DNA from: an uncultured Prevotellaceae bacterium
GTDB taxonomy: Bacteria; Bacteroidota; Bacteroidia; Bacteroidales; Bacteroidaceae
Length of the DNA: 64,000 bases
Direction: 5' to 3'
NCBI GenBank assembly: GCA_900315075.1
Contig: OMXV01000027.1
Span: forward strand, 1 to 64,000
Both the position numbers and the translations under genes were made by a program. Each line of letters begins with the position of its first letter. Within the stretch, counting starts at the first letter, position 1. This document shows positions 36,311 through 44,986 of the stretch, piece after piece. Below the pieces are notes generated by a model, which saw only the letters and a program-made list of their open reading frames with translations, made no database searches and was not told where the DNA came from.

Positions 36311-36358
36311 ACCTTCATCCCACATCATCCCAATCATCCCAATCCATCCCACTTATCC
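36311..36358. repeat. CATCCCA-type short array
   Basis: Imperfect ATCCCAATCATCCCA units directly following the previous array in the truB-queA gap. Confidence 0.6.
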
Positions 36359-36412
36359 CCAATATTCCAAAAACTCACAAACTAATAACTTGTCAACTAA
36401 ATAAAACAACAT

Positions 36413-37597
36413 ATGAAACTATCACAATTCAAGTTCAAACTACCAGAGGAACAACTTGCACTCTATCCTTCCTATCATCGCGATGAATGCAGATTGATGG
36501 TGATACATCGCCGTTCACAGCGTATCGAGATGTACCAGACTGATGATAATGGCGAGACATTGAAAGACGAAGAGGGCAATCCGCTCTTTATTGAGTTCCG
36601 CCATCTGCTAAAGCATTTCGACGAGGGCGACGTCTTTGTGTTCAATGATACAAAGGTGTTCCCAGCTCGCCTCTATGGTACAAAAGAACGTACCGATGCA
36701 AAAATCGAGGTGTTCTTGCTCCGAGAACTCAATCAGAGCATGCGCTTGTGGGATGTGCTTGTGGAGCCGGCACGGAAAATTCGTATCGGCAACAAATTGT
36801 TCTTCGATGAGAGTGGAACTATGGTGGCTGAGGTTATCGACAATACCACCAGCCGCGGACGTACGCTGCGTTTCCTCTACGACTGTCCTCACGATAAGTT
36901 CAAACGCGAATTGTATGCCTTGGGTGAAGCCCCACTTCCACATTATATTATTGACCATGAGTCGGAACAGGAAGTGCCTGATGAGAAAAATCCGGGACAG
37001 ATGAAGAAAGTCATGGTAAAAGATCGTCCGGTGAGGGAGGAAGATATGACCGATTTCCAGTGTATCTTTGCCAAGAACGAGGGTGCCGTGACGGCTCCTG
37101 CCTCTGGTTTGCACTTCAGTCGGGAACTGTTGAAACGCATGGAAATCAAGGGAATAGAGACTGCGTTTATCACCCTGCATTGTGCCTTAGGTAGTTTCCA
37201 CAACATCGAAGTGGAGGACTTGACAAAGCATAAGATGGACTCCGAACAGATGTTTGTCGAGAAAGAGGCTTGCGACATAGTCAATAAAGCCAAGCAGGAG
37301 GGACGCCATGTGGTGGCTGTGGGCACCAGCGTGGCAAAGGCCACAGAGACAGCTGTGGGCACCGACGGACTGCTCAAGGAGTATGAGGGATGGACCAATA
37401 AGTTCATCTTCCCACCCTACGAGTTTGGTCTTGCCGACACGATGATTTGCAATTTCTACCATCCACAGAGCACCCTTCTCATGTCGGCTTGTGCTTTCGG
37501 TGGATATGAACTCATCATGCACGCCTACGACCTGGCCATCGAGAACGGCTACCGCTTTGGTTGTTATGGCGACGCTATGCTGATACTGGATGACTGA
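36413..37597 (+). CDS. queA: tRNA preQ1(34) S-adenosylmethionine ribosyltransferase-isomerase
   Basis: Transfers the ribosyl moiety of SAM to preQ1 in tRNA to make epoxyqueuosine. The 394 residues have FKFKLPEEQLALYP at the start, FVFNDTKVFPARLYG, VTAPASGLHFS and LHCALGSFHNI. Near the C-terminus are TNKFIFPPYEFGLAD and STLLMSACAFGGYE. It is longer than the E. coli enzyme, with insertions around 60 and 185-210 of the kind seen in Bacteroidota. It overlaps folK by 8 bases. Confidence 0.95.
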   Translation: MKLSQFKFKLPEEQLALYPSYHRDECRLMVIHRRSQRIEMYQTDDNGETLKDEEGNPLFIEFRHLLKHFDEGDVFVFNDTKVFPARLYGTKERTDAKIEVFLLRELNQSMRLWDVLVEPARKIRIGNKLFFDESGTMVAEVIDNTTSRGRTLRFLYDCPHDKFKRELYALGEAPLPHYIIDHESEQEVPDEKNPGQMKKVMVKDRPVREEDMTDFQCIFAKNEGAVTAPASGLHFSRELLKRMEIKGIETAFITLHCALGSFHNIEVEDLTKHKMDSEQMFVEKEACDIVNKAKQEGRHVVAVGTSVAKATETAVGTDGLLKEYEGWTNKFIFPPYEFGLADTMICNFYHPQSTLLMSACAFGGYELIMHAYDLAIENGYRFGCYGDAMLILDD

Positions 37598-38006
37598 TAC
37601 GCATACCGTCTATTTAGGGTTGGGCTCCAACCTTGGTGACAAGGCTGCCAACATCACCTTGGCGGTGCAACATATCGAAGAGCAGATTGGGCACGTGGTG
37701 CGCCAGTCTGCTCTCTATGTCTCTGAACCATGGGGCTTTGAGTCGGAAAATAATTTCGTCAATGCTGTGGTGCGATGCGAAACCGCTCTCTCACCTCACA
37801 AACTGTTACGGGCCACTCAGCGGATAGAACGACAGATGGGGCGCAAGCAGAAGTCGCTCGACGGTGTTTATCACGACCGCATCATCGATATCGACATCCT
37901 GCTATACGACGACCTCACCATCGACACTCCCACCCTGAAAATCCCTCATCCCCTCATGCAGCAACGTGACTTTGTCATGATACCACTTGGGGAGATACAA
38001 GATTAA
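37590..38006 (+). CDS. folK: 2-amino-4-hydroxy-6-hydroxymethyldihydropteridine pyrophosphokinase
   Basis: Folate pathway kinase. The 138-residue protein has GLGSNLGDKAANI at the start, SALYVSEPWGFESENNFVNAV, the arm RIERQMGRKQ and the metal-binding region DRIIDIDILLYDD, then IPHPLMQQRDFVMIPL. The start codon overlaps the queA end (ATGACTGA), so translation is coupled. Confidence 0.94.
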   Translation: MTDTHTVYLGLGSNLGDKAANITLAVQHIEEQIGHVVRQSALYVSEPWGFESENNFVNAVVRCETALSPHKLLRATQRIERQMGRKQKSLDGVYHDRIIDIDILLYDDLTIDTPTLKIPHPLMQQRDFVMIPLGEIQD

Positions 38007-38089
38007 GAATAAATATGTGCCTTCGTCGGGGCTTATTTTGTATGTGTCTGAATAGGAAGGGTAATTCAATAGAAACATCAATATCATAA

Positions 38090-40924
38090 ATGACAACAAC
38101 TCATCATTATGCTGGCTTAACCGATGCACAAGTGCTTGAAAGCCGTGCGAAAAATGGTGTCAACATACTTACTCCACCAAAGAAAAAGACATTGTGGGAC
38201 ACGCTGCGAGCAGCATGTTCACATTGGATTTCCATCACTATGGTGGTGCTGGTGGTGGCTACAACCATTGCTGCCGCCATGCTTGCAGACAACAAGGAAA
38301 CAACCATTTGGGTGATGCCCGCCATTGTGCTACTCGCTACCATCCTTATTATTGTTGTAGGCTTTTTTGGAGGATTTAAAGACCCTTTGTTCAAAATTCT
38401 CATTACTGCTTTTGTTTTGTCAATAGGCATCTCCATTTACGAGTTTGAATGGGGTGGTGCAGGATTCTCCGTTTTTTTTGAACCTATTGGAATCATTGTA
38501 GCACTGCTGCTGGCCACTGGCGTGGCATTCTTTCTTGAGAGAAGGAATGAAAAGACCTTTCAGAGTCTGAATGAGGTGAACGATGACACACTTGTCAAAG
38601 TTATCCGCAACAATAATGTCTGTCAGGTGCCACGAAAGGATATTGTAGTGGGCGATGTTGTTATTTTGGAGACAGGCGAAGAGGTTCCTGCTGATTGTGA
38701 ACTCCTCGAGTCGCTCAATCTGCTCATGAACGAATCGTCGCTCACCGGAGAACCGCAGGCCTCAAAAACTACCAAAGAACAGGACTTTGATAAGGAGGCT
38801 ACTTATCCGTCGAACCATATAATGAAAGGCACCACCGTAATCGAAGGCTATTGTACGGCTCGTGTGTTGATGGTAGGCGACAAAACAGAGAGTGGCAAGG
38901 TGTTTGAAGCTGCACAGGTGGATGAAGGTGACCCGACGCCACTGAGTGAGAAACTCGATAGGCTGGCAAACATCATCACAAAGGCAAGCTATATGTGTGC
39001 AGCCCTGGTAATTGTTGGGCGTGTCATCTCTTATTTGCTGTTTGACAGCCATGGTTTCGAGTGGTTTGATTTCATCACTTATCTGCTGAACACCATTATG
39101 ATAGCCGTCACGCTGATTGTGGTGGCTGTGCCCGAAGGTCTCCCTATGAGTGTCACGTTAAGTTTGGCATTTAGCATGCGTAAACTGATGAATGAGAAAA
39201 CCCTTCCACGTACGATGCACTCATGTGAGACGATGGGAGCTGCATCGGTTATCTGCACAGACAAAACGGGTACACTGACACAAAACCAGATGCAGGTGGC
39301 TGACACGTGTCTTGCAGACGTGCAACCAGAACTATTGGGGGAGATGATAGCCGTCAATACAACAGCCAATCTCGATTTCACAGACAAAGCACACGCCAAA
39401 GCCATCGGCAATCCCACGGAGGGAGCCTTGCTGCTATGGCTGCACAAACAGGGTATCAACTATTTGCCTATTCGTGAAGGTATGGAGATTATCGACCGCC
39501 TGCCTTTCTCGACCGAAAACAAATATATGGCTACGGTGGTCCAGTCGAATGTGCTTGGAAAGAAAGTGCTCTATGTGAAAGGTGCACCTGAAATACTGAT
39601 GGCTTTCTGTGATATCTCTATTTCAGACAAATCTGCCTATGAGAAAACTCTGCTTGCCTATCAAAGTAAGGCCATGCGTACACTCGCATTGGCATATATA
39701 GAACTGAAGAATGGTGACGATTTTTTCAAGGATGGTAAACTCACCTGCAATCAATTGCGTTTTGTGGGCATTTTCGCCATCTCCGATCCAGTACGCATAG
39801 ATGTACCTGCAGCCATTAAGGAATGTATAGATGCTGGCATTCAGGTGAAGATTGTCACGGGCGATACCCCAGGAACTGCTATGGAGATAGGTCGGCAGAT
39901 AGGGTTGTGGACAGACGAAGACACAGACCAAAATATGATGACTGGTACGGAATTTGCCTGTATGGACGACGAGAAACTATCAAAGTGCGTACAGAAAGTG
40001 AAAATACTATCCCGTGCCAGACCTAATGATAAGGAGCGACTTGTAAAGTTGTTAAAAGCACAGGGGATGGTGGTGGCTGCCACAGGCGATGGCACCAACG
40101 ATGCTCCGGCACTTAATGTTGCTGATGTGGGATTGTCTATGGGCGATGGAACAGCAGTGGCTAAGGAAGCCAGCGATATGACCATCCAAGACAATTCTTT
40201 CTCTACGATAGCCAATGCTGTAATGTGGGGGCGCTCTCTCTACAAGAACATCCAGAGGTTTGTCATGTTCCAGATGACCATCAATGTGGTGGCTTGTCTC
40301 ATTGTGCTCATCGGTGCTTTCGTTGGTACAGAGTCACCGCTGACAGTTACACAGATGCTCTGGGTGAACCTGATTATGGATACCTTTGCAGCTATTGCCC
40401 TGGCCTCATTGCCACCAACGCATACTGTGATGCAAGAGAAACCACGTCATGTCACCGACTCGATAATAAACAAAGGCATGGCATGGAACATCATTGGCGT
40501 GGGAGGATTCTTCACCATTTTCTTGTTGGTTATACTGCTTGTTATGCAACATGCCGACATCACCTCGATGAAAGATTTGCTTTCGTTTAAATATGGTAGC
40601 TACGATGGTCTGAGTCCTTACGAGTTGAGTTTGTTCTTCACTTTGTTTGTGATGCTCCAGTTCTGGAATATGTTCAATGCCAAGGCCTTCATGACAGGTA
40701 AGTCTGCATTTGCTCGTCTCAGCGAGTGTAGAGGCTTCCTTCTCATCGCCGTCGTCATCTTTGTCGGTCAAATACTTATCGTGGAATTTGGCGGCAAGAT
40801 GTTTAATGTCACCCACCTCCATCTGCAAGATTGGGTTATCATCGTCCTTATCACTTGCCCGGTACTGGTGGTTGGAGAGTTGGTGAGACTGTTTGTCAAA
40901 CGGTCGCGGAATCTTGTGGGATAA
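38090..40924 (+). CDS. Calcium-translocating P-type ATPase (PMCA/SERCA type)
   Basis: 944-residue cation pump of the inner membrane. The N-terminal cation-ATPase domain is followed by VGDVVILETGEEVPADCELL and SSLTGEP. TM4 has VAVPEGLPM (ion-binding Glu). The phosphorylation site is ICTDKTGTLTQNQM. KGAPEILM (nucleotide binding), TGDTPGTA and the hinge TGDGTNDAPALNVADVGLSMG follow. Six C-terminal helices close it (WVNLIMDTFAAIALA). The PEGLP motif and WVNLIMD favour Ca2+ export. Monocistronic, 83 bases after folK. Confidence 0.92.
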   Translation: MTTTHHYAGLTDAQVLESRAKNGVNILTPPKKKTLWDTLRAACSHWISITMVVLVVATTIAAAMLADNKETTIWVMPAIVLLATILIIVVGFFGGFKDPLFKILITAFVLSIGISIYEFEWGGAGFSVFFEPIGIIVALLLATGVAFFLERRNEKTFQSLNEVNDDTLVKVIRNNNVCQVPRKDIVVGDVVILETGEEVPADCELLESLNLLMNESSLTGEPQASKTTKEQDFDKEATYPSNHIMKGTTVIEGYCTARVLMVGDKTESGKVFEAAQVDEGDPTPLSEKLDRLANIITKASYMCAALVIVGRVISYLLFDSHGFEWFDFITYLLNTIMIAVTLIVVAVPEGLPMSVTLSLAFSMRKLMNEKTLPRTMHSCETMGAASVICTDKTGTLTQNQMQVADTCLADVQPELLGEMIAVNTTANLDFTDKAHAKAIGNPTEGALLLWLHKQGINYLPIREGMEIIDRLPFSTENKYMATVVQSNVLGKKVLYVKGAPEILMAFCDISISDKSAYEKTLLAYQSKAMRTLALAYIELKNGDDFFKDGKLTCNQLRFVGIFAISDPVRIDVPAAIKECIDAGIQVKIVTGDTPGTAMEIGRQIGLWTDEDTDQNMMTGTEFACMDDEKLSKCVQKVKILSRARPNDKERLVKLLKAQGMVVAATGDGTNDAPALNVADVGLSMGDGTAVAKEASDMTIQDNSFSTIANAVMWGRSLYKNIQRFVMFQMTINVVACLIVLIGAFVGTESPLTVTQMLWVNLIMDTFAAIALASLPPTHTVMQEKPRHVTDSIINKGMAWNIIGVGGFFTIFLLVILLVMQHADITSMKDLLSFKYGSYDGLSPYELSLFFTLFVMLQFWNMFNAKAFMTGKSAFARLSECRGFLLIAVVIFVGQILIVEFGGKMFNVTHLHLQDWVIIVLITCPVLVVGELVRLFVKRSRNLVG

Positions 40925-40939
40925 AAACGCACTTTCATT

Positions 40940-41728
40940 TTATAGTTCACACCCCTTCAATACAATAGCGGGGCAAATGGGCATTTTGCGCCGCTTGCCT
41001 TTGACGGAGTTGCGGACGAAACTGCTTTTGAATGTAGCGGAAAAATAAATGGCGCCGTTGCCTTTGGTGTTGACAGGGCTGACACAGATACAGTTTTGCT
41101 GTTTTCCTTTCAAAATAATGTCTTCCCAAGGGGAAATATCTAATTCCTTGTCATTGTCAGCAGGACTGACAATCCGATAGATGGGTTTGTTGAGAATATT
41201 GACAAATTGATTGCCATGTATCTCGTAAATGTTGAAACTCAACGTACATTGCTCGAATGTGCATTCTTTCAAGCTCAGTAGAATGTCGCTGAGCAGATAG
41301 TCTTTCCTGTTTTTGAATATAGGACCCCATTCTAAATATTTATTGTTGTCTTTGTTATCTCCGATAAATGCCACAACACCAACGTTGACCCACGACTTGC
41401 CTGACAGTGTACGAGGGCGATTCTTCTTGCCTACCACGACCTCGTTCAGTTCAACCACTTTGTTGAGCATCGTCACGGTTAGTTCTGATTTCTTACTATA
41501 GATGTCATACGACACCATCGTGGGCTGATAGGAAACATGGGTAAACGATAAACTGTCTCTCCTGTTAGCAGGAATTGTAATCTCAAAATATCCTTGCACA
41601 TCGGAGATGACTCCGATACTGTCTTCCTCAAAACCAATATTGACATACTCTACGGATTTACCCCGTTCGTCAACAACATGGCCTTTGATAGTTGTTTGGC
41701 TATAAAAAGTCGGCCCAACCATCATCAC
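40940..41728 (-). CDS. Carboxypeptidase-regulatory-like domain protein, apparently missing its signal peptide
   Basis: 262 residues. An N-terminal CarboxypepD_reg-like beta-sandwich is visible: TTIKGHVVDERGKSVEYVNI, SDVQGYFEITIP, VELNEVVVG. An uncharacterised region follows (TLSFNIYEIHGNQFVNILNKP), of a kind seen in Bacteroidota outer-envelope proteins. Homologues start with a signal peptide ending just before QTTIKG; here the frame begins MMMVGPTFYSQ, and the ATG codons lie within a terminator hairpin (41703-41741). The frame continues open upstream but contains no signal peptide. The 5' end has probably been lost, so expression and export are doubtful. Confidence 0.6.
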   Translation of the reverse strand: MMMVGPTFYSQTTIKGHVVDERGKSVEYVNIGFEEDSIGVISDVQGYFEITIPANRRDSLSFTHVSYQPTMVSYDIYSKKSELTVTMLNKVVELNEVVVGKKNRPRTLSGKSWVNVGVVAFIGDNKDNNKYLEWGPIFKNRKDYLLSDILLSLKECTFEQCTLSFNIYEIHGNQFVNILNKPIYRIVSPADNDKELDISPWEDIILKGKQQNCICVSPVNTKGNGAIYFSATFKSSFVRNSVKGKRRKMPICPAIVLKGCEL

Positions 41729-41741
41729 GATAGTTGGGCCG
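41703..41741 (-). terminator. Terminator after the TonB_C gene, overlapping the next gene's start
   Basis: Stem CGGCCCAAC / GTTGGGCCG with a 13-base loop, followed on the minus strand by ACTTTTTA. It lies 28 bases past the TonB_C stop and contains the start codons of the downstream frame. Confidence 0.75.
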
Positions 41742-41768
41742 TTCTGAGTATATGCGCAGTTTTTGTGT

Positions 41769-42344
41769 TTACGAAAGAGCGACGAATGAGACGGGGAGGG
41801 TATATTTCACTTTGACATTTCTGCCATTCTGTCTGGCTGGAATCCAGTTGGGCATGGTCTCCACTTTTTTGACCACCTCACTGTCCAGGACTGGGTCTGC
41901 AGACTCCTTGACTTTCACGTTGCCGATGGTGCCGTCTTCATTCACGTCGAAGGTGACAACAACTTTTCCTTCTGTGGAATTGCTTGAGGCCATAGTGGGG
42001 TAGGTGATGTTGTCCTCAATCCAGTTCATCAGGGCTTCCTCGCCACCTACAAACTCTGGCAGTTGCTCTTCTTTTTGAATCAGAAGATTGTGGTGTGGCA
42101 TTCTGCCAAATCCCCAGTGGGGATGATGCCACATAGCGACATGCTTTTTCCATCTCTTCTCATTTTCCTTTTTTGATTTTTCCCATGCATCGTGACGAGC
42201 CTTCATCATGTTGCTTCTGCTGGCTGAGTCAAGCAAGTGGAAACGAGGTTGAAACCTTTCACTTTTGTTCTCATTTGCGTTCTGGGCGATTGAAACATTT
42301 ACAGAACACACACATACGATAACTATTGCAAGTAACTTTTTCAT
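41769..42344 (-). CDS. Periplasmic TonB C-terminal domain protein
   Basis: 191 residues. A signal peptide ends at VNVSIAQ. A basic, His/Trp-rich middle follows (HVAMWHHPHWGFG). The C-terminal TonB_C domain has QLPEFVGGEEALMNWI, YPTMA, GKVVVTFDVNEDGTI, LDSEVVKKVETMPNW and ARQNGRNVKVKYTLPVSF. It has a cleavable signal instead of the usual membrane anchor, so it may be a soluble relative and not a true energy transducer. It follows the BlaI-M56 pair, as TonB_C domains often do in this phylum, but has its own promoter. Confidence 0.85.
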   Translation of the reverse strand: MKKLLAIVIVCVCSVNVSIAQNANENKSERFQPRFHLLDSASRSNMMKARHDAWEKSKKENEKRWKKHVAMWHHPHWGFGRMPHHNLLIQKEEQLPEFVGGEEALMNWIEDNITYPTMASSNSTEGKVVVTFDVNEDGTIGNVKVKESADPVLDSEVVKKVETMPNWIPARQNGRNVKVKYTLPVSFVALS

Positions 42345-42363
42345 AATGGTTATTTTTTATTGA

Positions 42364-42384
42364 TTATTATTATTATTATTATTG
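42364..42384. repeat. (ATT)7 microsatellite in the leader of the TonB_C gene
   Basis: Seven ATT units lie between the promoter at 42431-42461 and the ATG at 42344, within the 5' untranslated region on the minus strand. Confidence 0.8.
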
Positions 42385-42430
42385 TTTTTTTCAAATTGTT
42401 CAACTAAGAGTTCTCTCTTGTTTTCGTTTG

Positions 42431-42461
42431 CAAAGTTAATGTGTGAAATAGCCGTCTCAAA
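42431..42461 (-). promoter_or_regulatory. Consensus promoter of the TonB_C gene
   Basis: On the minus strand TTTG (42461-42458), 19 bases, TAACTTTG (42438-42431). Confidence 0.75.
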
Positions 42462-42579
42462 ATGGTTTTCGACGACTTATTGGTTTTTTTTCGACCAAAT
42501 AAATGCTGAAGTGCTCATGCTTCGACAGAATCAGAAGAATCTACGACGAAGATTGCAAAATGATGATTACAAGTTGAAG

Positions 42580-42625
42580 ATGGAAAATGAAAATCCCAAC
42601 CTCATCTCACGACGTGGTTGGGATT
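42580..42625 (-). terminator. Terminator after the M56 peptidase gene
   Basis: Stem AATCCCAAC (42592-42600) / GTTGGGATT (42617-42625), followed on the minus strand by TTCATTTTCC, about 25 bases after the gene's stop. Confidence 0.65.
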
Positions 42626-42649
42626 CAAGCCTATAAGGTCTTTTCTTTA

Positions 42650-44371
42650 CTAATATAATGAGTTTTTATTTGGGTTTAAACCAACATCTTTCACAGTGGA
42701 GAGCATACGTTTGATGTGCGGTGGCATGGCGACGCGGACGAGGTGTTCGTTCGAGTCAAGTGTGATGTGATCATTATCTTCTAATGTCACATGTATATCG
42801 GTGGTAACGTGTCCATCGCCTACTGCCAATATCGTTTGTTGGCCATATTTTATGGTGCAGCTTAAGCCGCCTCCCGAAAATCTGTAAATTGTCTTGTCAG
42901 CATCCGGGACATAGCAGATGCTCATAGCTAATGTGTCGTTGCACAGTAGGTAATTTTCCTCGGTCTTTCCCTCCTCTTTCCAAACTCCGTCGAGTGGCTT
43001 CTCGTGGTGTTGGTCGGCTTCGTATGCAGCCAGAAAAGCTTGGATGATGTCATCCGGCACAGATGCTTTCGTCCATTGGTCGGTCACAATTTCTGTGGTG
43101 ACAAGTGAATTGTCGTTCTTTTGCCTTTTCCAGTCGCTTTGAAAAGTGCTTTCGTTGATAAAACGATAGACCATGGGCTCACCGTAAGCATTGACGAGGG
43201 TATCATTGCGCAGTTTCACTTCCTCTCCTGAGAATCCGAATCTGAATAGCATGCCATTACGATAGTTGAAATGTGGTGTAAAGAAGGTGTCGTGATTGTA
43301 GAAGGCATACTGTCGGAACGGAGGGTAATACTCCTCACCAGAACCGGCTGGGCGGGTGAAGTCCATCATCCAGCATCCTTCCAGTGGATGCCGTCGCACA
43401 GTGGTGTTTGTTTGACAGGCAAAGGTTGCGGCTCCACCTATAATGATGGCCATGATGCTCAATGCCATGGAGATGCGTAGCCTCGTTTTTCTTTTTGATG
43501 TTTGATTGTTCATAAATAGTAGTCTTTGCTTGATGTCTTTTGTTCCAAATGATGATTGGATGAGCCGCCAGTTTCCATTGCCGATACACACCTTCAAAAG
43601 GCTCATTTGGTAATCTATTCTGTTGATACCCTTTGCTAATATGTCGTGGTCAACTTCGCATTCCTGTTGGAGTTTCATCTCGCGGAAGAAGAGCCATACG
43701 AAAGGATTAAACCAGTTGGCGGCCAATAGTGTTTGTAGTATACATAGTTTTCTGAAGTGATTATGGCGGATATGGCATCGTTCATGGTCGAGCACAAAAG
43801 GACGAATATGCTCGTCGAGTGTCGTTGGGATGAAAATACTCCTGCCGAAAGAGAAAGGTACCTGGGTGTCGGTCGAATAGATGGTGGCATCGCTATCATA
43901 GGAGATGATGTCGCATTGACGGCGTTCACGGATATACCACAATAGTTGTAGCACGAGGTTGACGATAATGACGAGGATGCCAGCGAGATACACCCATTTC
44001 AGCAGTGGCATGACATTCTGGAATAGTGATGCTGCCGAGGAGGTGACGTTTCCTATACTTTCAGATGTGTTTAGATTTGCTACATCTTCCACCATATTAT
44101 TGCTTGCGGGTGTTGTGGCTGTCGATTTCTCAGGGCTTGTCGCTGATAGAGTAGGAGAGACCGAGGTAGTGACGTAAGAAAGTGCAGGTTCCACTGTGCG
44201 ATTGAGACTGATGAAAGTGGATAGTGTGGTGGCTAATATGGCGCAGAAGATGTATGTCATGGATTGTGGCGCACTGCATTTCAAGCGTAGTGCCACTCGA
44301 TAGACCGTGTAGAGCAAGGCTGCCACCACGATTCCCATGAGGGGGTATATTCCAAATAGTACGCTAATCAT
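42650..44371 (-). CDS. M56 (BlaR1/MecR1-like) metallopeptidase sensor with DUF4488-like C-terminus
   Basis: 573 residues. N-terminal membrane helices lead to the M56 zinc peptidase site DHERCHIRH (HExxH). ANWFNPFVWLFFREMKLQQECEVDHDIL, typical of BlaR1 peptidases, follows. A further helix (ISMALSIMAIIIGGAATFAC) leads to two lipocalin/DUF4488-like repeats (LEGCWMMDFTRPAG and LDGVWKEEGKTEENY). By analogy with BlaR1 it probably cleaves the BlaI-type repressor encoded 6 bases upstream when it senses an envelope signal. There is no penicillin-binding domain, so the signal is unlikely to be a beta-lactam. Confidence 0.88.
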   Translation of the reverse strand: MISVLFGIYPLMGIVVAALLYTVYRVALRLKCSAPQSMTYIFCAILATTLSTFISLNRTVEPALSYVTTSVSPTLSATSPEKSTATTPASNNMVEDVANLNTSESIGNVTSSAASLFQNVMPLLKWVYLAGILVIIVNLVLQLLWYIRERRQCDIISYDSDATIYSTDTQVPFSFGRSIFIPTTLDEHIRPFVLDHERCHIRHNHFRKLCILQTLLAANWFNPFVWLFFREMKLQQECEVDHDILAKGINRIDYQMSLLKVCIGNGNWRLIQSSFGTKDIKQRLLFMNNQTSKRKTRLRISMALSIMAIIIGGAATFACQTNTTVRRHPLEGCWMMDFTRPAGSGEEYYPPFRQYAFYNHDTFFTPHFNYRNGMLFRFGFSGEEVKLRNDTLVNAYGEPMVYRFINESTFQSDWKRQKNDNSLVTTEIVTDQWTKASVPDDIIQAFLAAYEADQHHEKPLDGVWKEEGKTEENYLLCNDTLAMSICYVPDADKTIYRFSGGGLSCTIKYGQQTILAVGDGHVTTDIHVTLEDNDHITLDSNEHLVRVAMPPHIKRMLSTVKDVGLNPNKNSLY

Positions 44372-44377
44372 AGCCTT

Positions 44378-44758
44378 TTATTTTGTCTTTTTATTCTTGA
44401 TAATGTCTATCAGTTCTTCAATCTCGCTTTCGCTTAAATGTTCCTTGCGTGCATAAAATGAGACGAGTGAGGTGAAAGAACCACCGAAAAACGTGTCTTT
44501 CACATCATGTAAGAATAAGCGTGTATAATCTTCTTTGCTCATGAGTGCAGAGAACAATTGTGACTTTCCCATTTTCTCACTTTCCACAAATCCTTTCTGC
44601 TTGAGTATTTTCAGGAAGGTTAACAGGGTGGTCGGCGCAGGTTTGGGCTCTGGCATGCGCGACATAATCTCTGAGGAATAACCTTTTTCGCCAGGCAGAC
44701 TCCAAAGGGCATTCATCACTTGGGTTTCCGATTCTGTGAGTTTCTTTTTATCTTTCAT
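44378..44758 (-). CDS. BlaI/MecI-family transcriptional repressor
   Basis: 126-residue winged-helix repressor. Motifs are LTESETQVMNALWSLPG, APTTLLTFLKILKQKGFV (recognition region) and a C-terminal dimerisation part with FHDVKDTFFGG-like sequence (LFLHDVKDTFFGGSFTSLVS). It is co-transcribed with the M56 gene 6 bases downstream. Three dyads at 44760-44836 in its own promoter are probable operators, so autoregulation is likely. Confidence 0.92.
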   Translation of the reverse strand: MKDKKKLTESETQVMNALWSLPGEKGYSSEIMSRMPEPKPAPTTLLTFLKILKQKGFVESEKMGKSQLFSALMSKEDYTRLFLHDVKDTFFGGSFTSLVSFYARKEHLSESEIEELIDIIKNKKTK

Positions 44759-44759
44759 G

Positions 44760-44836
44760 TTCTAAAAATTTAGAATTACGCAGCAAAGATACTCTAATTT
44801 TTTAGAATGACAAATTTTATTCTAAAAATTTAGAAT
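44760..44836 (-). promoter_or_regulatory. BlaI promoter with three operator dyads
   Basis: TTTG (44814-44811), 19 bases, TATCTTTG (44791-44784) on the minus strand is a consensus promoter. Around it are three copies of one palindrome: TTCTAAAAATTTAGAA at 44760-44775, a variant CTCTAATTTTTTAGAA at 44792-44807, and ATTCTAAAAATTTAGAAT at 44819-44836. They lie downstream, between and upstream of the promoter elements, as expected for repressor sites. Confidence 0.8.
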
Positions 44837-44926
44837 ATTTAACGGGTTGTAAATTCTTGACTTGAGTATTTTTTGAATCTTTGGTAAGATTCTTAAGAAA
44901 ACGCAATATAATTGTGCAGAATTTCG

Positions 44927-44934
44927 TATTTTTG
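44927..44934 (+). promoter_or_regulatory. -7 promoter element of the GH43 gene
   Basis: TATTTTTG in TTTCGTATTTTTGCAATTC, 53 bases before the start. Nearly identical to the RND operon promoter at 6587. Confidence 0.6.
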
Positions 44935-44986
44935 CAATTCAAAAGAACTACTTATTATTTTAGAACTACTTCAAAACTAAAACGGT

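Noticed and set aside
42382..42636. 84-codon plus frame between the TonB_C and M56 genes
   Set aside because: Overlaps the consensus promoter and terminator of the flanking minus-strand genes; no family.
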